From Stygiobacter sp. (GTDB taxonomy: Bacteria > Pseudomonadota > Alphaproteobacteria > Rhodospirillales > Magnetospirillaceae): a DNA stretch of 64,000 nt. The DNA is taken from positions 1 through 64,000 of the forward strand of contig VBWB01000011.1 of assembly GCA_006218045.1 (NCBI GenBank), read 5' to 3'. The position numbers and the translations under genes were made by a program. How positions within the stretch are numbered: the first letter of the stretch is position 1; each line of letters starts with the position of its first letter. Positions 18,555 to 26,602 of this stretch are shown here, one piece after another. Below the pieces are notes generated by a model, which was given only the letters and a program-made list of their open reading frames with translations, ran no database searches and was not told the DNA's origin.

Positions 18555-18598
18555 CCTCCCTCTAGCATTCAATTATTTTATTGAATACTAGAGGGAGG
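18555..18598. promoter_or_regulatory. 44-bp palindrome holding operator site 4 and the tauE ribosome site
   Basis: Arms of 18 bases (CCTCCCTCTAG, one mismatched base, ATTCAA) flank an eight-base spacer. The inner part (18567-18586) is a perfect ATTCAA-N8-TTGAAT operator. The outer arm on the left contains, on the minus strand, the GGGAGG that is the ribosome site of the TauE gene. A transcript that began upstream of it would fold the ribosome site into a hairpin. Confidence 0.8.
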
Positions 18599-18649
18599 AG
18601 CGCCTCACGTCAACATTCTGTGGGTATCGGTACGTCGGCGGCCTGATTC

Positions 18650-18979
18650 TTACTGGCCGCTGCGCGGCCCAAAGATGATGACCATGGCGCCGAAGATGCA
18701 AGCCGCCGCGCCGATGGTGTCCCAGCGGTCGGGACGGCTGCCTTCGACCGCCCACATCCAGACCAGCGACGCCAGAATGTAGATGCCGCCGTAGGCGGCG
18801 TAAGCCCGCCCCGCGAAGTCGGCGTCGATGCGCGTCAGCGCCCAGGCGAACAGGACAAGGCTGACTGTGCCCGGCACCAGCCACAACGGCGTCTTGCCCA
18901 GGCGTAGCCAGGCCCAGAAAGCGAAACAGCCGCCAATCTCCGCGAACGCGGCCAGGATGTAGGTTGGAATAGTCAACAT
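18650..18979 (-). CDS. YnfA/UPF0060-family small membrane protein
   Basis: A 109-residue protein with four membrane helices and the family patterns [25 protein letters not shown] and [11 protein letters not shown]0060/YnfA proteins resemble small multidrug resistance exporters; the natural substrate is uncertain. Start ATG 18979 follows GGGGA with normal spacing. It runs the same way as the tauE gene but sits behind that gene's promoter, so it is a separate unit. Confidence 0.88.
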   Translation of the reverse strand: MLTIPTYILAAFAEIGGCFAFWAWLRLGKTPLWLVPGTVSLVLFAWALTRIDADFAGRAYAAYGGIYILASLVWMWAVEGSRPDRWDTIGAAACIFGAMVIIFGPRSGQ

Positions 18980-19019
18980 ACAGGCTTCCCCAAGTGCCGC
19001 CTCATTCTGGCGACCCGTT

Positions 19020-19220
19020 TCAGACCAGTCCGGCCGCCAATGTCGTGCCCAAGGTGGCGATGCCAATGGCAACGATCCTTTTTACTGTTCCGTAGGTTAC
19101 CTTCGACAACATTTTATTGCCAAACCAAGCTCCGACGAAGGCGGCAACAGTTCCCGTCAACGCCAGTGCCTGCGTGTCAGCCGTCCACAAATCCGATATC
19201 GAGGTTATGGCGCCAAGCCC
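19020..19220 (-). pseudogene. C-terminal fragment of a TauE/SafE permease
   Basis: About 67 codons match the end of a TSUP permease (GLGAITSISDLW near the break, then two membrane helices and [11 protein letters not shown]). Upstream the frame becomes meaningless at about 19220, exactly where a rightward chrA fragment begins. The gene has lost its 5' three quarters. Confidence 0.7.
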
Positions 19221-19820
19221 GTAGACGGCCAGACGGCTGAGCCCTGGTTGGCGGCACTGGCGATCCTGACCGCCGCAGCCGCCATCACCGCCTTGTTGTG
19301 GCTGACAGACCACCGGATGCCGGCCGAGTTGGCAATGACCATGGCGCGCATCGACCTGTTCGCCTTCGGCTCGCTGCCGATCATGGCCCATGAGGTGGTC
19401 GAGATCCGGCAATGGCTGGACACGCGGGCATTCCTCGACGGCATCGCGCTGGGCCAGATCACCCCCGGGCCGATCATCATCACCGCCACCTTCGTCGGCT
19501 GGCTGCTGGCCGGGTTCACCGGCGCCGCCATCGTCACGGCGGCGGTGTTCCTGCCGTCATTCCTGATCCTGCTCGCCACCGCCCCGCTGGTGGACCGGAT
19601 CAAGGGCAGTCCGCTGGTCGGCAACGCGCAGCATGGTGTCAGCGCCCCGGCCACCGGCCTGATCGCGGCGCTGGACGTCAAACTCGCCCTGGCGCAACCG
19701 TGGAATTATCCGTCGGCGGGCCTGGGTCTGCTGGCGTTTGTGGTCTTGATGATGAAGAAGGATCCGTTGTGGGTCGTCCTGGCTGGGGTCGCGCTCTCCG
19801 TCGTGCTGGGATCGGGCTGA
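19221..19820 (+). pseudogene. C-terminal part of a chromate transporter (ChrA)
   Basis: About 190 codons of the second CHR domain: GLI-type membrane segments, FLDGIALGQITPGPIIITATFVG (signature region near the middle) and a normal C-terminus. The N-terminal CHR domain is absent and no start codon or ribosome site is convincing. The frame is open back to the junction with the tauE fragment. Probably non-functional; single-domain CHR proteins exist but normally work in pairs. Confidence 0.75.
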
Positions 19821-19828
19821 GACCCGTC

Positions 19829-20539
19829 CTATTTGCAGTTGTTGTGGAGCTTCCACATCTCGCCATGCCCCATGGCCACGGCCCAATCGGGCGGGGTGCA
19901 TGTGGTGTCGTTCGGTGCCGCCACGGCCTGGGCGGGGGGGGGAAACCGATCGCCGACGAAGCCGATCAGGCCCAGAAAGACAACGACGACAATTGCCTGC
20001 ACCACACCGATCTTCTGGCTTTCGCGGCGCTCGCCGGTTTCGCACACGCCGCCCGGACAATGCCTGGCGGCATTTGGAAAGGCGAGGTCGTAGATCTTGC
20101 AGGCAAGGCAAATGCCGAAGGCGGTCTCAAAAAACATCAGCGTCAGGCATGTGGCGCAGACGATGAGATTGACCGGGCCAACCATGTTGTTGAGCACGAT
20201 CAGATAGAACATCAACGCAGCCAAGGCGAATCCGATGGACCAGGCGAAGCGCTTCTGTGGTGCACCGGCATATTCGGGAGCCTGGTTGCGGACGGCGAAG
20301 CGGCCGAGGATCATGCTCGGCGCATAGCTGGGATTGATGAAGATGCGGATGGCGAAGTCGATGAGAAAGGCGATCACGAAGATCTGTGTCAGCTGGAAAT
20401 CACCCATCAGCCACGAATTCATGAACGACACCAGGGCGAAAAAGAACAATATGCCCGCTGCGGCCCGCACCTCGCGCTCATTGAGAACGGGCACGTCGTA
20501 GCCGGGCACCGCCTCGCCAAATCTGAAGATGTTTGCCAT
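19829..20539 (-). CDS. DUF4395 integral membrane protein
   Basis: A 236-residue protein with four to five membrane helices, matching DUF4395. Typical features are LNEREVRAAAG near the start, the INPSYAPSMILGR loop, and a GICLACKIY cysteine pair near 148. A later CPGGVC and a C-terminal cysteine pair give it several thiols. Start ATG 20539 has GGAGG five bases before it. DUF4395 proteins are often linked with rhodanese or thiosulfate genes, so a thiol or sulfur role is plausible. It lies downstream of a Crp-type gene, separated by a palindrome (20592-20615) that may be that regulator's operator. Confidence 0.82.
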   Translation of the reverse strand: MANIFRFGEAVPGYDVPVLNEREVRAAAGILFFFALVSFMNSWLMGDFQLTQIFVIAFLIDFAIRIFINPSYAPSMILGRFAVRNQAPEYAGAPQKRFAWSIGFALAALMFYLIVLNNMVGPVNLIVCATCLTLMFFETAFGICLACKIYDLAFPNAARHCPGGVCETGERRESQKIGVVQAIVVVVFLGLIGFVGDRFPPPAQAVAAPNDTTCTPPDWAVAMGHGEMWKLHNNCK

Positions 20540-20591
20540 CCGATCCTCCGAACCTATCATAGCGGGCGAATATGCCCCGGAGACGCCTCAT

Positions 20592-20615
20592 CCCGTATGA
20601 TTGCCATCATACGGG
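20592..20615. promoter_or_regulatory. Crp/Fnr-type palindrome before the DUF4395 gene
   Basis: A perfect inverted repeat with 10-base arms (CCCGTATGAT) around TGCC. The core ATGAT-N4-ATCAT has Crp/Fnr spacing and is shared with the site at 21274-21287. It could also act as a hairpin after the crp-like gene, but no U-tract follows in that direction. Confidence 0.65.
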
Positions 20616-20623
20616 CGCAAATT

Positions 20624-21250
20624 TCAGTCGCTGCAATCGTCCCGCCTGCGGATTGCTAAGGCCTTGCCCATACGGGCGATCCGGCCATCGGCCTCCAGAT
20701 CGTGCAATGCGCGGTAAAGCGCCTCGTGCGTCAGACCGATCTCCGAGGCGAAGTCCTTGAGCGTCCCGTCGATCGTGAACTCCATGCCTGTCGATGGTTC
20801 CAGCAGCAGCAGCGCCCGCAGCGTCCGGTCCTTGGCGGAGCGGATGTTACGGTGTTCGATCCGGCTGCGGAGCGACTGAACCAGACGGGCCAACCGCGCC
20901 ATCATCCTCAGCGCAAGGTCGGGATCGCCCGCCATCGCCTGAAACAGCGCCTCCTTGGGGAACACAGCCACCTTACTCGGTATGTCGGCCACGCAGTCGC
21001 AGTGGTAGACGGGCGAGAACAGCGACGGTTCGGCCAGGCTCTCTCCGGCCCGGGCCACATGGACGGTCACCAAGTTGCCGCCGGCGGTGTGGCGGACCAT
21101 GCGTAGGCGCCCGCTTTCGACGCTGAAGACGCCATGGGTGGGATCGCCTTGGCGAAACAGAAGCTCACCCGCCTCCAGGGTTTTCGTCTTGACCGCATCG
21201 CCAAGGGCCGCTCGCAATTCACCCGGGTCCAGACCCATCGGCCTCGTCAC
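20624..21250 (-). CDS. Crp/Fnr-family regulator, adjacent to MBL operon
   Basis: About 208 residues: sensor barrel (GELLFRQGDPTHGVFSVESG), dimer helix and winged HTH (IGLTHEALYRALHDLE as recognition region). No N-terminal cysteine set is seen, and the two cysteines in YHCDCVAD at about residue 80 are the obvious redox candidates. The start is taken as GTG 21250 with GGGAG six bases upstream; ATG 21238 is an alternative. It is divergent from the MBL gene, with a Crp-type palindrome in between, and a matching palindrome lies at the next gene downstream. Autocontrol plus control of both neighbours is likely. Confidence 0.82.
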   Translation of the reverse strand: MTRPMGLDPGELRAALGDAVKTKTLEAGELLFRQGDPTHGVFSVESGRLRMVRHTAGGNLVTVHVARAGESLAEPSLFSPVYHCDCVADIPSKVAVFPKEALFQAMAGDPDLALRMMARLARLVQSLRSRIEHRNIRSAKDRTLRALLLLEPSTGMEFTIDGTLKDFASEIGLTHEALYRALHDLEADGRIARMGKALAIRRRDDCSD

Positions 21251-21273
21251 CGTCTTCTCCCTTTTTCTTCTCG

Positions 21274-21287
21274 ATGATTCCAATCAT
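21274..21287. promoter_or_regulatory. Crp/Fnr-type operator in divergent promoter
   Basis: ATGAT-TCCA-ATCAT, the same half-sites and spacing as at 20592-20615, between the Crp-type gene and the MBL-fold operon. It lies about 25 bases upstream of the regulator's start. Confidence 0.65.
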
Positions 21288-21343
21288 ATGCGTTTTGTCT
21301 AAACAATGACTACCCTTGATCCGAAGAACAGGGAGGAACGAGG

Positions 21344-22276
21344 ATGCTTCGTCTATTTTTCCGTCGGCTGGCGGCGGCGGCAGGAATGATGTGGCTGTCG
21401 CAGGCATCGGCATTCGCCGGACCGCTGGAAGTCCAGAAGGTCGCCGAGGGCGTCTATGCCCTGGTCGGCGACCTCGGCCAACGCTCGACCGAAAACCTGG
21501 GCAACAACGCCACCTTCGGCGCGGTGGTGACCAAGGACGGCGTGGTGCTGATCGATTCCGGCGGCAGCCGTGCCGGGGCGGAAGCGATCGAGACGACACT
21601 GAAGACCGTCACCGACAAGAAGGTGGTCACCATCATCAATACCGGTGGCCAGGATCATCGCTGGCTGGGCAACGGCTATTTCCAGGCCAAGGGCGCCCGC
21701 CTGATCGCTTCCGCCAAGGCGGTGGAGGACCAGAAGGCGCGGTCGGACATGCAGTTCCAGATGATGACGGCCTTGATCGGCGCCGACCGCTTCGCCGGAA
21801 CCACGGCGGTGACCGCCACCGAGTCCTTCGACGCACGCAAGGAGATCACCATCGGTGGAATCCGCTTCGCCCTCATCCCGGCGAGCCATGCGCACACGGC
21901 GGGCGACAGCATCGTGTGGCTGCCGGAGAAGCAGGTGGCGTTCGCCGGGGACATCGTGTTCACCGAACGGATGCTGGGCATCCTCGACGTCTCGCGCTCG
22001 AAGGAATGGCTGGTGGCCTTCGACACCTTGGCCGCCCTGAAGCCCGCCCATGTGGTCCCCGGCCACGGGCATCCAGCCACATTGGCCGAGGCGCGGGCCG
22101 ACACCGCCGACTATCTGCTCCACCTGCGCCGCGAAGTGCGGAGGGTGATCGATTCGGGCTGCGACATGAACGCGGCGGCCAGCATCGATCAGTCGAAATT
22201 CCTGCACCTCAAGGGATCGGATCAGCTTGCCCGCCGCAACGCCATGCAGGTGTTCGCCGAGATGGAATTCGAATAG
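21344..22276 (+). CDS. MBL-fold hydrolase-like protein, altered metal ligands
   Basis: A 310-residue metallo-beta-lactamase-fold protein with an export leader (residues 1-26, ending AFAG), so periplasmic. It resembles the SoxH/quinoprotein-relay group. Later ligand regions are kept: SHAHTAGDS, FAGDIVF and VVPGHGH. The first motif, normally N-T-H-x-H-x-D-H, reads NTGGQDH, so two of the first three zinc histidines are replaced while Asp and the last His remain. It may bind one metal or none. It leads a possible operon with an ABC exporter, a LolA-like protein and an outer-membrane barrel, though 113 nt separate it from the ATPase gene. Confidence 0.82.
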   Translation: MLRLFFRRLAAAAGMMWLSQASAFAGPLEVQKVAEGVYALVGDLGQRSTENLGNNATFGAVVTKDGVVLIDSGGSRAGAEAIETTLKTVTDKKVVTIINTGGQDHRWLGNGYFQAKGARLIASAKAVEDQKARSDMQFQMMTALIGADRFAGTTAVTATESFDARKEITIGGIRFALIPASHAHTAGDSIVWLPEKQVAFAGDIVFTERMLGILDVSRSKEWLVAFDTLAALKPAHVVPGHGHPATLAEARADTADYLLHLRREVRRVIDSGCDMNAAASIDQSKFLHLKGSDQLARRNAMQVFAEMEFE

Positions 22277-22389
22277 CGCCCGGCTCAGCCCCGGCTACAT
22301 GCAGTTACCAAGCGGCGGTTTCCATGACATCCTTGAGTTACATCGCCGTGCTTGGATAGCGATAACCAAACAACACGACAGGCGCGCTC

Positions 22390-23088
22390 ATGAGCATCAT
22401 CACCGCCAGAGCAGTGAAGAAGACCTACGTTGCGGGTGACGTCGAGGTGGAAGCCATCCGGGGTGTCGATTTCGACATCCCCGCCGGATCATTCGCCGCC
22501 TTCGTCGGCCCGTCGGGCAGCGGCAAGAGCACGCTCTTGAACATGATCGGCTGCCTCGACCGGCCCACGGGGGGAACCCTTGAGGTGGCCGGGACCGACG
22601 TCGGCGGGTTCACCCCCAAGCAGGCCGCCGCCTTTCGCGCCACGACCATCGGCTTTATCTTCCAGGACTTCAACCTGCTGCCGGTGCTCACCGTCTACGA
22701 GAACATTGAGTATCCCCTGGTGATGGTGCAGAAGCGGCCCGCCGACGAGCGCCGCAAGAGAATCGCCGCCCTGCTGGAGGACATCGGCATGGCCGATCAG
22801 GCGGGGAAGCTGCCCAGCCAATTGTCCGGCGGCCAGAAGCAGCGCGTCGCCGTCGCCCGCGCACTGGTCGGCAGCCCGCAGGTGGTGCTGGCCGACGAGC
22901 CGACCGCCAACCTCGACACCGCCACCGCCCACCGCATCATCGACCTGATGCGGCGCATGCGCGACGAGTTCGGCACCACCTTCATCTTCTCCACCCATGA
23001 TCCCAAGGTGATGGCCGAGGCGGAGACCACCTTCGAACTGGAGGATGGTCGGCTGACGCGCACGACGCAGGAGGCCAGCCATGTTTAG
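22390..23088 (+). CDS. ABC transporter ATPase, LolD/MacB type
   Basis: A 232-residue ATPase: Walker A GPSGSGKST, signature LSGGQKQRVAVARAL, Walker B VVLADEPTAN, H-loop STHD. It belongs to the MacB/LolD/FtsE branch, which works with FtsX-like permeases to move lipoproteins or peptides out of the inner membrane by mechanotransmission. It overlaps the permease gene by eight bases. The ATG at 22390 is used; a weak ribosome site precedes it. Confidence 0.93.
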   Translation: MSIITARAVKKTYVAGDVEVEAIRGVDFDIPAGSFAAFVGPSGSGKSTLLNMIGCLDRPTGGTLEVAGTDVGGFTPKQAAAFRATTIGFIFQDFNLLPVLTVYENIEYPLVMVQKRPADERRKRIAALLEDIGMADQAGKLPSQLSGGQKQRVAVARALVGSPQVVLADEPTANLDTATAHRIIDLMRRMRDEFGTTFIFSTHDPKVMAEAETTFELEDGRLTRTTQEASHV

Positions 23089-24328
23089 CGTGCTGAAGAT
23101 CGCCACCCGCAACCTGATGCGCTACCGCCGCCGCACCCTGCTCACCGCGCTGCTGATCACCGTCGGCGTGATGGCGGTGCTGCTGTTCGTGTCGGTGTCC
23201 GGCTCGTTCAAGGCGATGATGGTCGGCCAGATCACCGATTCCATGCTGGGCCACGTCCAGGTTCACCGCAAAGGCTACGTCGCCTCCATCGACAGCCTGC
23301 CCTTGAACCTGAACCTCAAGCCCGGTGCGGTGGCCAAGGTCGAGAAGGCGCTGAAGGACATCCCCGGCGTGGCGGCGTCGTCGCCCCGGGTCAAGTTCGG
23401 CGCCATGTTCAGCAATTTCACCGAGACCACCAACATCCGCCTGAACGCGGTCACTCCCGACCGCGAGGCCGCCACCGTGCCGCTGCTGCCCAAGCGCATC
23501 AGCGAAGGCACGGTCGAGGAGGGGCTGGTCGCCAAGGGCAAGATCCTGATCCCGGCGTTGCTGGCCAAGGGCATGAAGGTCGGCATCGGCGACACCGTGG
23601 TGCTGGTCGCCACCAACCGCGATGGCTCGGTCAACGGCCGCACCTTCGTCGTCCAGGGGGTGCTCGACGCCATCTCCGGCCCCGGCGGACGCGACGGCAC
23701 CATACACATCGACGACGCCCGAACCCTGCTGCGGATGAGCGAGGGCGAAATCAGCGAGATCGCCGTGCGCGTCTCGGACGTCGGCGCGGTCAATCGCGTC
23801 ACCGCTGCGCTGGAAACGGCCCTCGGCGGCGAGACCAACCAGCAGGGCAAGCCGGTCTTCGAAGTCCACGGCTGGGAGAAGCTGTCGCCCTTCGCCAGCA
23901 TCGCCCGCATGATCGACCTGCTGACCCTGTTCGTGCAGGTGATCCTGGTCGCCATCGTGCTGGTCAGCGTCATGAACGTGATGATGATGGCGGTGTTCGA
24001 GCGCATCCGCGAGATCGGCACCATCGCCGCCATCGGCACGCCGCCCGGCACCATCCTGGCCCTGTTCCTCACCGAGGGCGTGCTGCTGGGCATCGTCGGG
24101 GCGGTGATCGGCACTGCCGCCAGCCTGATCGCCATCGCCGGGATCAACGCCGCCCAACTGACCTTCCAGTTCGGCCAGCAGGACAACCTGCCGCTTCACG
24201 CCGCCACCAATCCCGGCAGCATCGCCCTGATTTCGGCCATCGTCATCGGGGTGGCGGTGTTCGGCAGCCTCCAGCCCGCCTGGCGGGCGTCGCGCATGGA
24301 CCCCAACACCGCGCTGCGGCACGTTTGA
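23081..24328 (+). CDS. FtsX/MacB-like ABC permease
   Basis: A 415-residue permease of the LolC/MacB plan: an N-terminal membrane helix (about 20-45), a periplasmic domain of about 220 residues, then three C-terminal helices with the FtsX-type segment (VMNVMMMAVFERIREIGTIAA). Coupled to the ATPase upstream. A LolA-like carrier and an outer-membrane barrel follow directly, so the set probably extracts a lipophilic or lipoprotein cargo from the inner membrane and delivers it to the outer membrane. Confidence 0.9.
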   Translation: MFSVLKIATRNLMRYRRRTLLTALLITVGVMAVLLFVSVSGSFKAMMVGQITDSMLGHVQVHRKGYVASIDSLPLNLNLKPGAVAKVEKALKDIPGVAASSPRVKFGAMFSNFTETTNIRLNAVTPDREAATVPLLPKRISEGTVEEGLVAKGKILIPALLAKGMKVGIGDTVVLVATNRDGSVNGRTFVVQGVLDAISGPGGRDGTIHIDDARTLLRMSEGEISEIAVRVSDVGAVNRVTAALETALGGETNQQGKPVFEVHGWEKLSPFASIARMIDLLTLFVQVILVAIVLVSVMNVMMMAVFERIREIGTIAAIGTPPGTILALFLTEGVLLGIVGAVIGTAASLIAIAGINAAQLTFQFGQQDNLPLHAATNPGSIALISAIVIGVAVFGSLQPAWRASRMDPNTALRHV

Positions 24329-24342
24329 GGGAGAATACGGAA

Positions 24343-25077
24343 ATGAAAAAGCTGATCGCCGCCGCGCTGGTTTCGCTGATGTTCGGCGCCCAGGCCCATG
24401 CCATGGACGGCGCCGACCTGCTGCTGAAGGTCGACCGCAACCTTCAGCCCGAGAGCTTCGAGATGTACCGCAAGCTCGTCAACATCGAGCCGGACGGCAG
24501 CCGCAAGGAATTCGTGCTCTACACCGTCAAGAAAGGCGCCGACAAGGTGGCCGCCCTGTTCCTCGACCCGCCCAGCGAAAAGGGCCGCGCCACCTTGCGG
24601 TTGGGCGACAACATGTGGCTGTACATGCCCGAGGTCGGCAAGCCCATCCGCATCACCAGCCTGCAATCGGTGACCGGGGGCATCTTCAACAACGCCGACA
24701 TCCTGCGGCTCGATTTCCATGTGGAATACGACGTCGCCAAGATGACCGAGGAGGCGGATGCCACCGTGCTCGACCTCAAGGCCAAGACCGGCGAGGTGGC
24801 CTATGATCGCCTGCTGATGCGGGTGGACAAGAAGGCTTTGGTGCCCACCACCATCGAGGCCTACGCCGCCTCGGGCATGCTGATCAAGACGCTGCGCTAC
24901 AGCGACGTCAAGGATCTCGGCGACGGGGTCAAGCGCCCGGCCAAGGTCGCCACCGACAGCCCCCTCTACAAGGGCTACGTCTCCGAGATGCTGACGGCGC
25001 GGGTGAAGCCGCGCGACCTGCCGGACGAGGTGTTCACCCTCAACGCCCTGCCGCGCATCGACGAGCTTCGCAAGTGA
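24343..25077 (+). CDS. LolA-like outer-membrane lipoprotein-sorting protein
   Basis: A 244-residue periplasmic protein with a Sec leader (MKKLIAAALVSLMFGAQAHA) and an all-beta LolA/LolB-like fold. The pattern FLDPPSEKGRATLRLGDNMWLYMP is typical of the outer membrane lipoprotein-sorting family found beside MMPL or MacB-type exporters. Start ATG 24343 follows GGGAG. It would shuttle a hydrophobic cargo from the ABC permease to the outer-membrane barrel next door; the cargo is unknown. Confidence 0.85.
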   Translation: MKKLIAAALVSLMFGAQAHAMDGADLLLKVDRNLQPESFEMYRKLVNIEPDGSRKEFVLYTVKKGADKVAALFLDPPSEKGRATLRLGDNMWLYMPEVGKPIRITSLQSVTGGIFNNADILRLDFHVEYDVAKMTEEADATVLDLKAKTGEVAYDRLLMRVDKKALVPTTIEAYAASGMLIKTLRYSDVKDLGDGVKRPAKVATDSPLYKGYVSEMLTARVKPRDLPDEVFTLNALPRIDELRK

Positions 25078-26357
25078 AGCGGCTTGTCCTGGCCGGGCTG
25101 GCGGCGTTGACGCCATTCGGCGCGGCGGCGGACGAGTTCGACATCGACAAGTACGAGAAGAAGGCATTCACCTTTACCGGCTCGGCCGAGACCAAGCTGG
25201 AGCACCTCCGCTTCGACCGCTCGGCCGCCCTCTACGCGACGTCATTCTGGAACCAGCCGCGCAAGGAGGACGACCAGCGGGCCACCGAGACCGTCGATCT
25301 GGAAGGGAAGTACGCTTTCAGCGACCTGACCCTGGCTGCGCGGACCGAAACCGTGCTGCGCCACGATTACAGCGGCAATTCCGAGCGCACCGTCCTCCAG
25401 GAGGGTTACGCCAGCTATCAGGCGGGAACCGGGGTGACCCTTGAGTTGGGCAAGCGGGTGCTGCGCTGGGGCAAGGGCTACGCCTGGAACCCCATCGGCT
25501 TCGTCGAGCGGTCCAAGGACCCCAGCGACCCCGAACTGTCCCGCGAGGGCTATGTCATGGCGGTGGCCGACGCGGTGAAGAGTTTCGACGGCCCGGTGAA
25601 GACGGTGGCCCTGACCGGCGTGGTGGTGCCGGAGGACGGCGACATCAACGACGATTACGGCCGCGACGACACCATGAACCTGGCGGCCAAGCTGTATCTG
25701 CTGGCCTGGGACACCGACATCGATTTCGCCATCTTGGGGCGCGGCAGCCGCACGCCCCGCTACGGCATCGACTTCTCCCGCAACCTCGCCAGCAATTTCG
25801 AGATCCACGGCGAGGCCGCCTATATCCGCGACAATTCGAGGAAATTCACCGATTCCACCCGGACGGTGAAGACCGCGACCGCCGATTCCCGCCAATACCT
25901 GCTCGGCCTGCGCTATCTCACCGAGTCCGACCTGACCGTGATCGCCGAGTATTTCCACAACGGCGGCGGCATCCGGGACGGCGAGATGGCCGCTTTCGCC
26001 GATTTGGCGCGGACAGGCCTCGACGCCTTTGATTCCACCGGATCGAGCACCCTCATGCAACGGGCGGTCGGCCTGGCCGAATCGGGCTACGCCAAGCCCA
26101 CCCCGGGGACCGATTACGGCTATATCAAACTCAGCCAGAAGGACGCCTTCGGCTGGCTCTACGTTACCCCGGCGGTCGCCGCCATCGCCAACCTCCAGGA
26201 CCGAAGCGTCCAGTTGATCCCCGAGGTCACCTATACCGGCGTGCAGAACCTCGACCTCCGCCTACGGGGCACCTTCCTGGCTGGCGGCGACGGCGACGAG
26301 TTCGGCGAGAAGGCCAATCGCTGGAAGGGGGAGTTGACGGCCAAACTCTATTTCTGA
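25074..26357 (+). CDS. Outer-membrane beta-barrel protein (alginate-export/DUF1302-like)
   Basis: A 427-residue outer-membrane protein: short leader ending near FGAAA, alternating strands throughout, and a C-terminal phenylalanine (TAKLYF) that signals BAM-dependent insertion. The GTG start overlaps the upstream stop (GTGA). Closest in appearance to barrels encoded beside LolA-like exporters. It is probably the outer-membrane end of the exporter encoded at 22390-25077. Confidence 0.82.
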   Translation: MKRLVLAGLAALTPFGAAADEFDIDKYEKKAFTFTGSAETKLEHLRFDRSAALYATSFWNQPRKEDDQRATETVDLEGKYAFSDLTLAARTETVLRHDYSGNSERTVLQEGYASYQAGTGVTLELGKRVLRWGKGYAWNPIGFVERSKDPSDPELSREGYVMAVADAVKSFDGPVKTVALTGVVVPEDGDINDDYGRDDTMNLAAKLYLLAWDTDIDFAILGRGSRTPRYGIDFSRNLASNFEIHGEAAYIRDNSRKFTDSTRTVKTATADSRQYLLGLRYLTESDLTVIAEYFHNGGGIRDGEMAAFADLARTGLDAFDSTGSSTLMQRAVGLAESGYAKPTPGTDYGYIKLSQKDAFGWLYVTPAVAAIANLQDRSVQLIPEVTYTGVQNLDLRLRGTFLAGGDGDEFGEKANRWKGELTAKLYF

Positions 26358-26602
26358 GCTATGAGCAAATCAGGAACCGCGAACAGTCTTATCCGTCAGA
26401 AATACGGGAAGCTCGTGAACCCAGGATCGCAGCGATTCGGTGGCTGTCGGGGTGCGAAAGACGCCAACCTTCATCGTAAGCGGCAAGCACCTGCCAAGCA
26501 TCGGCGTCCAGCAGCTCTATACGATCTGGTCAAGCGCGAGGTGCTTACGGTACGAGCGACGGCGGGCAACTAACCCGCCGCACCCAAGTTCTCGGCCCCG
26601 CG

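Noticed and set aside
18567-18586. Palindrome before tauE as a simple terminator
   Set aside because: Its core equals the operator found at four other promoters and it sits directly before a start codon, so regulation is the better reading.
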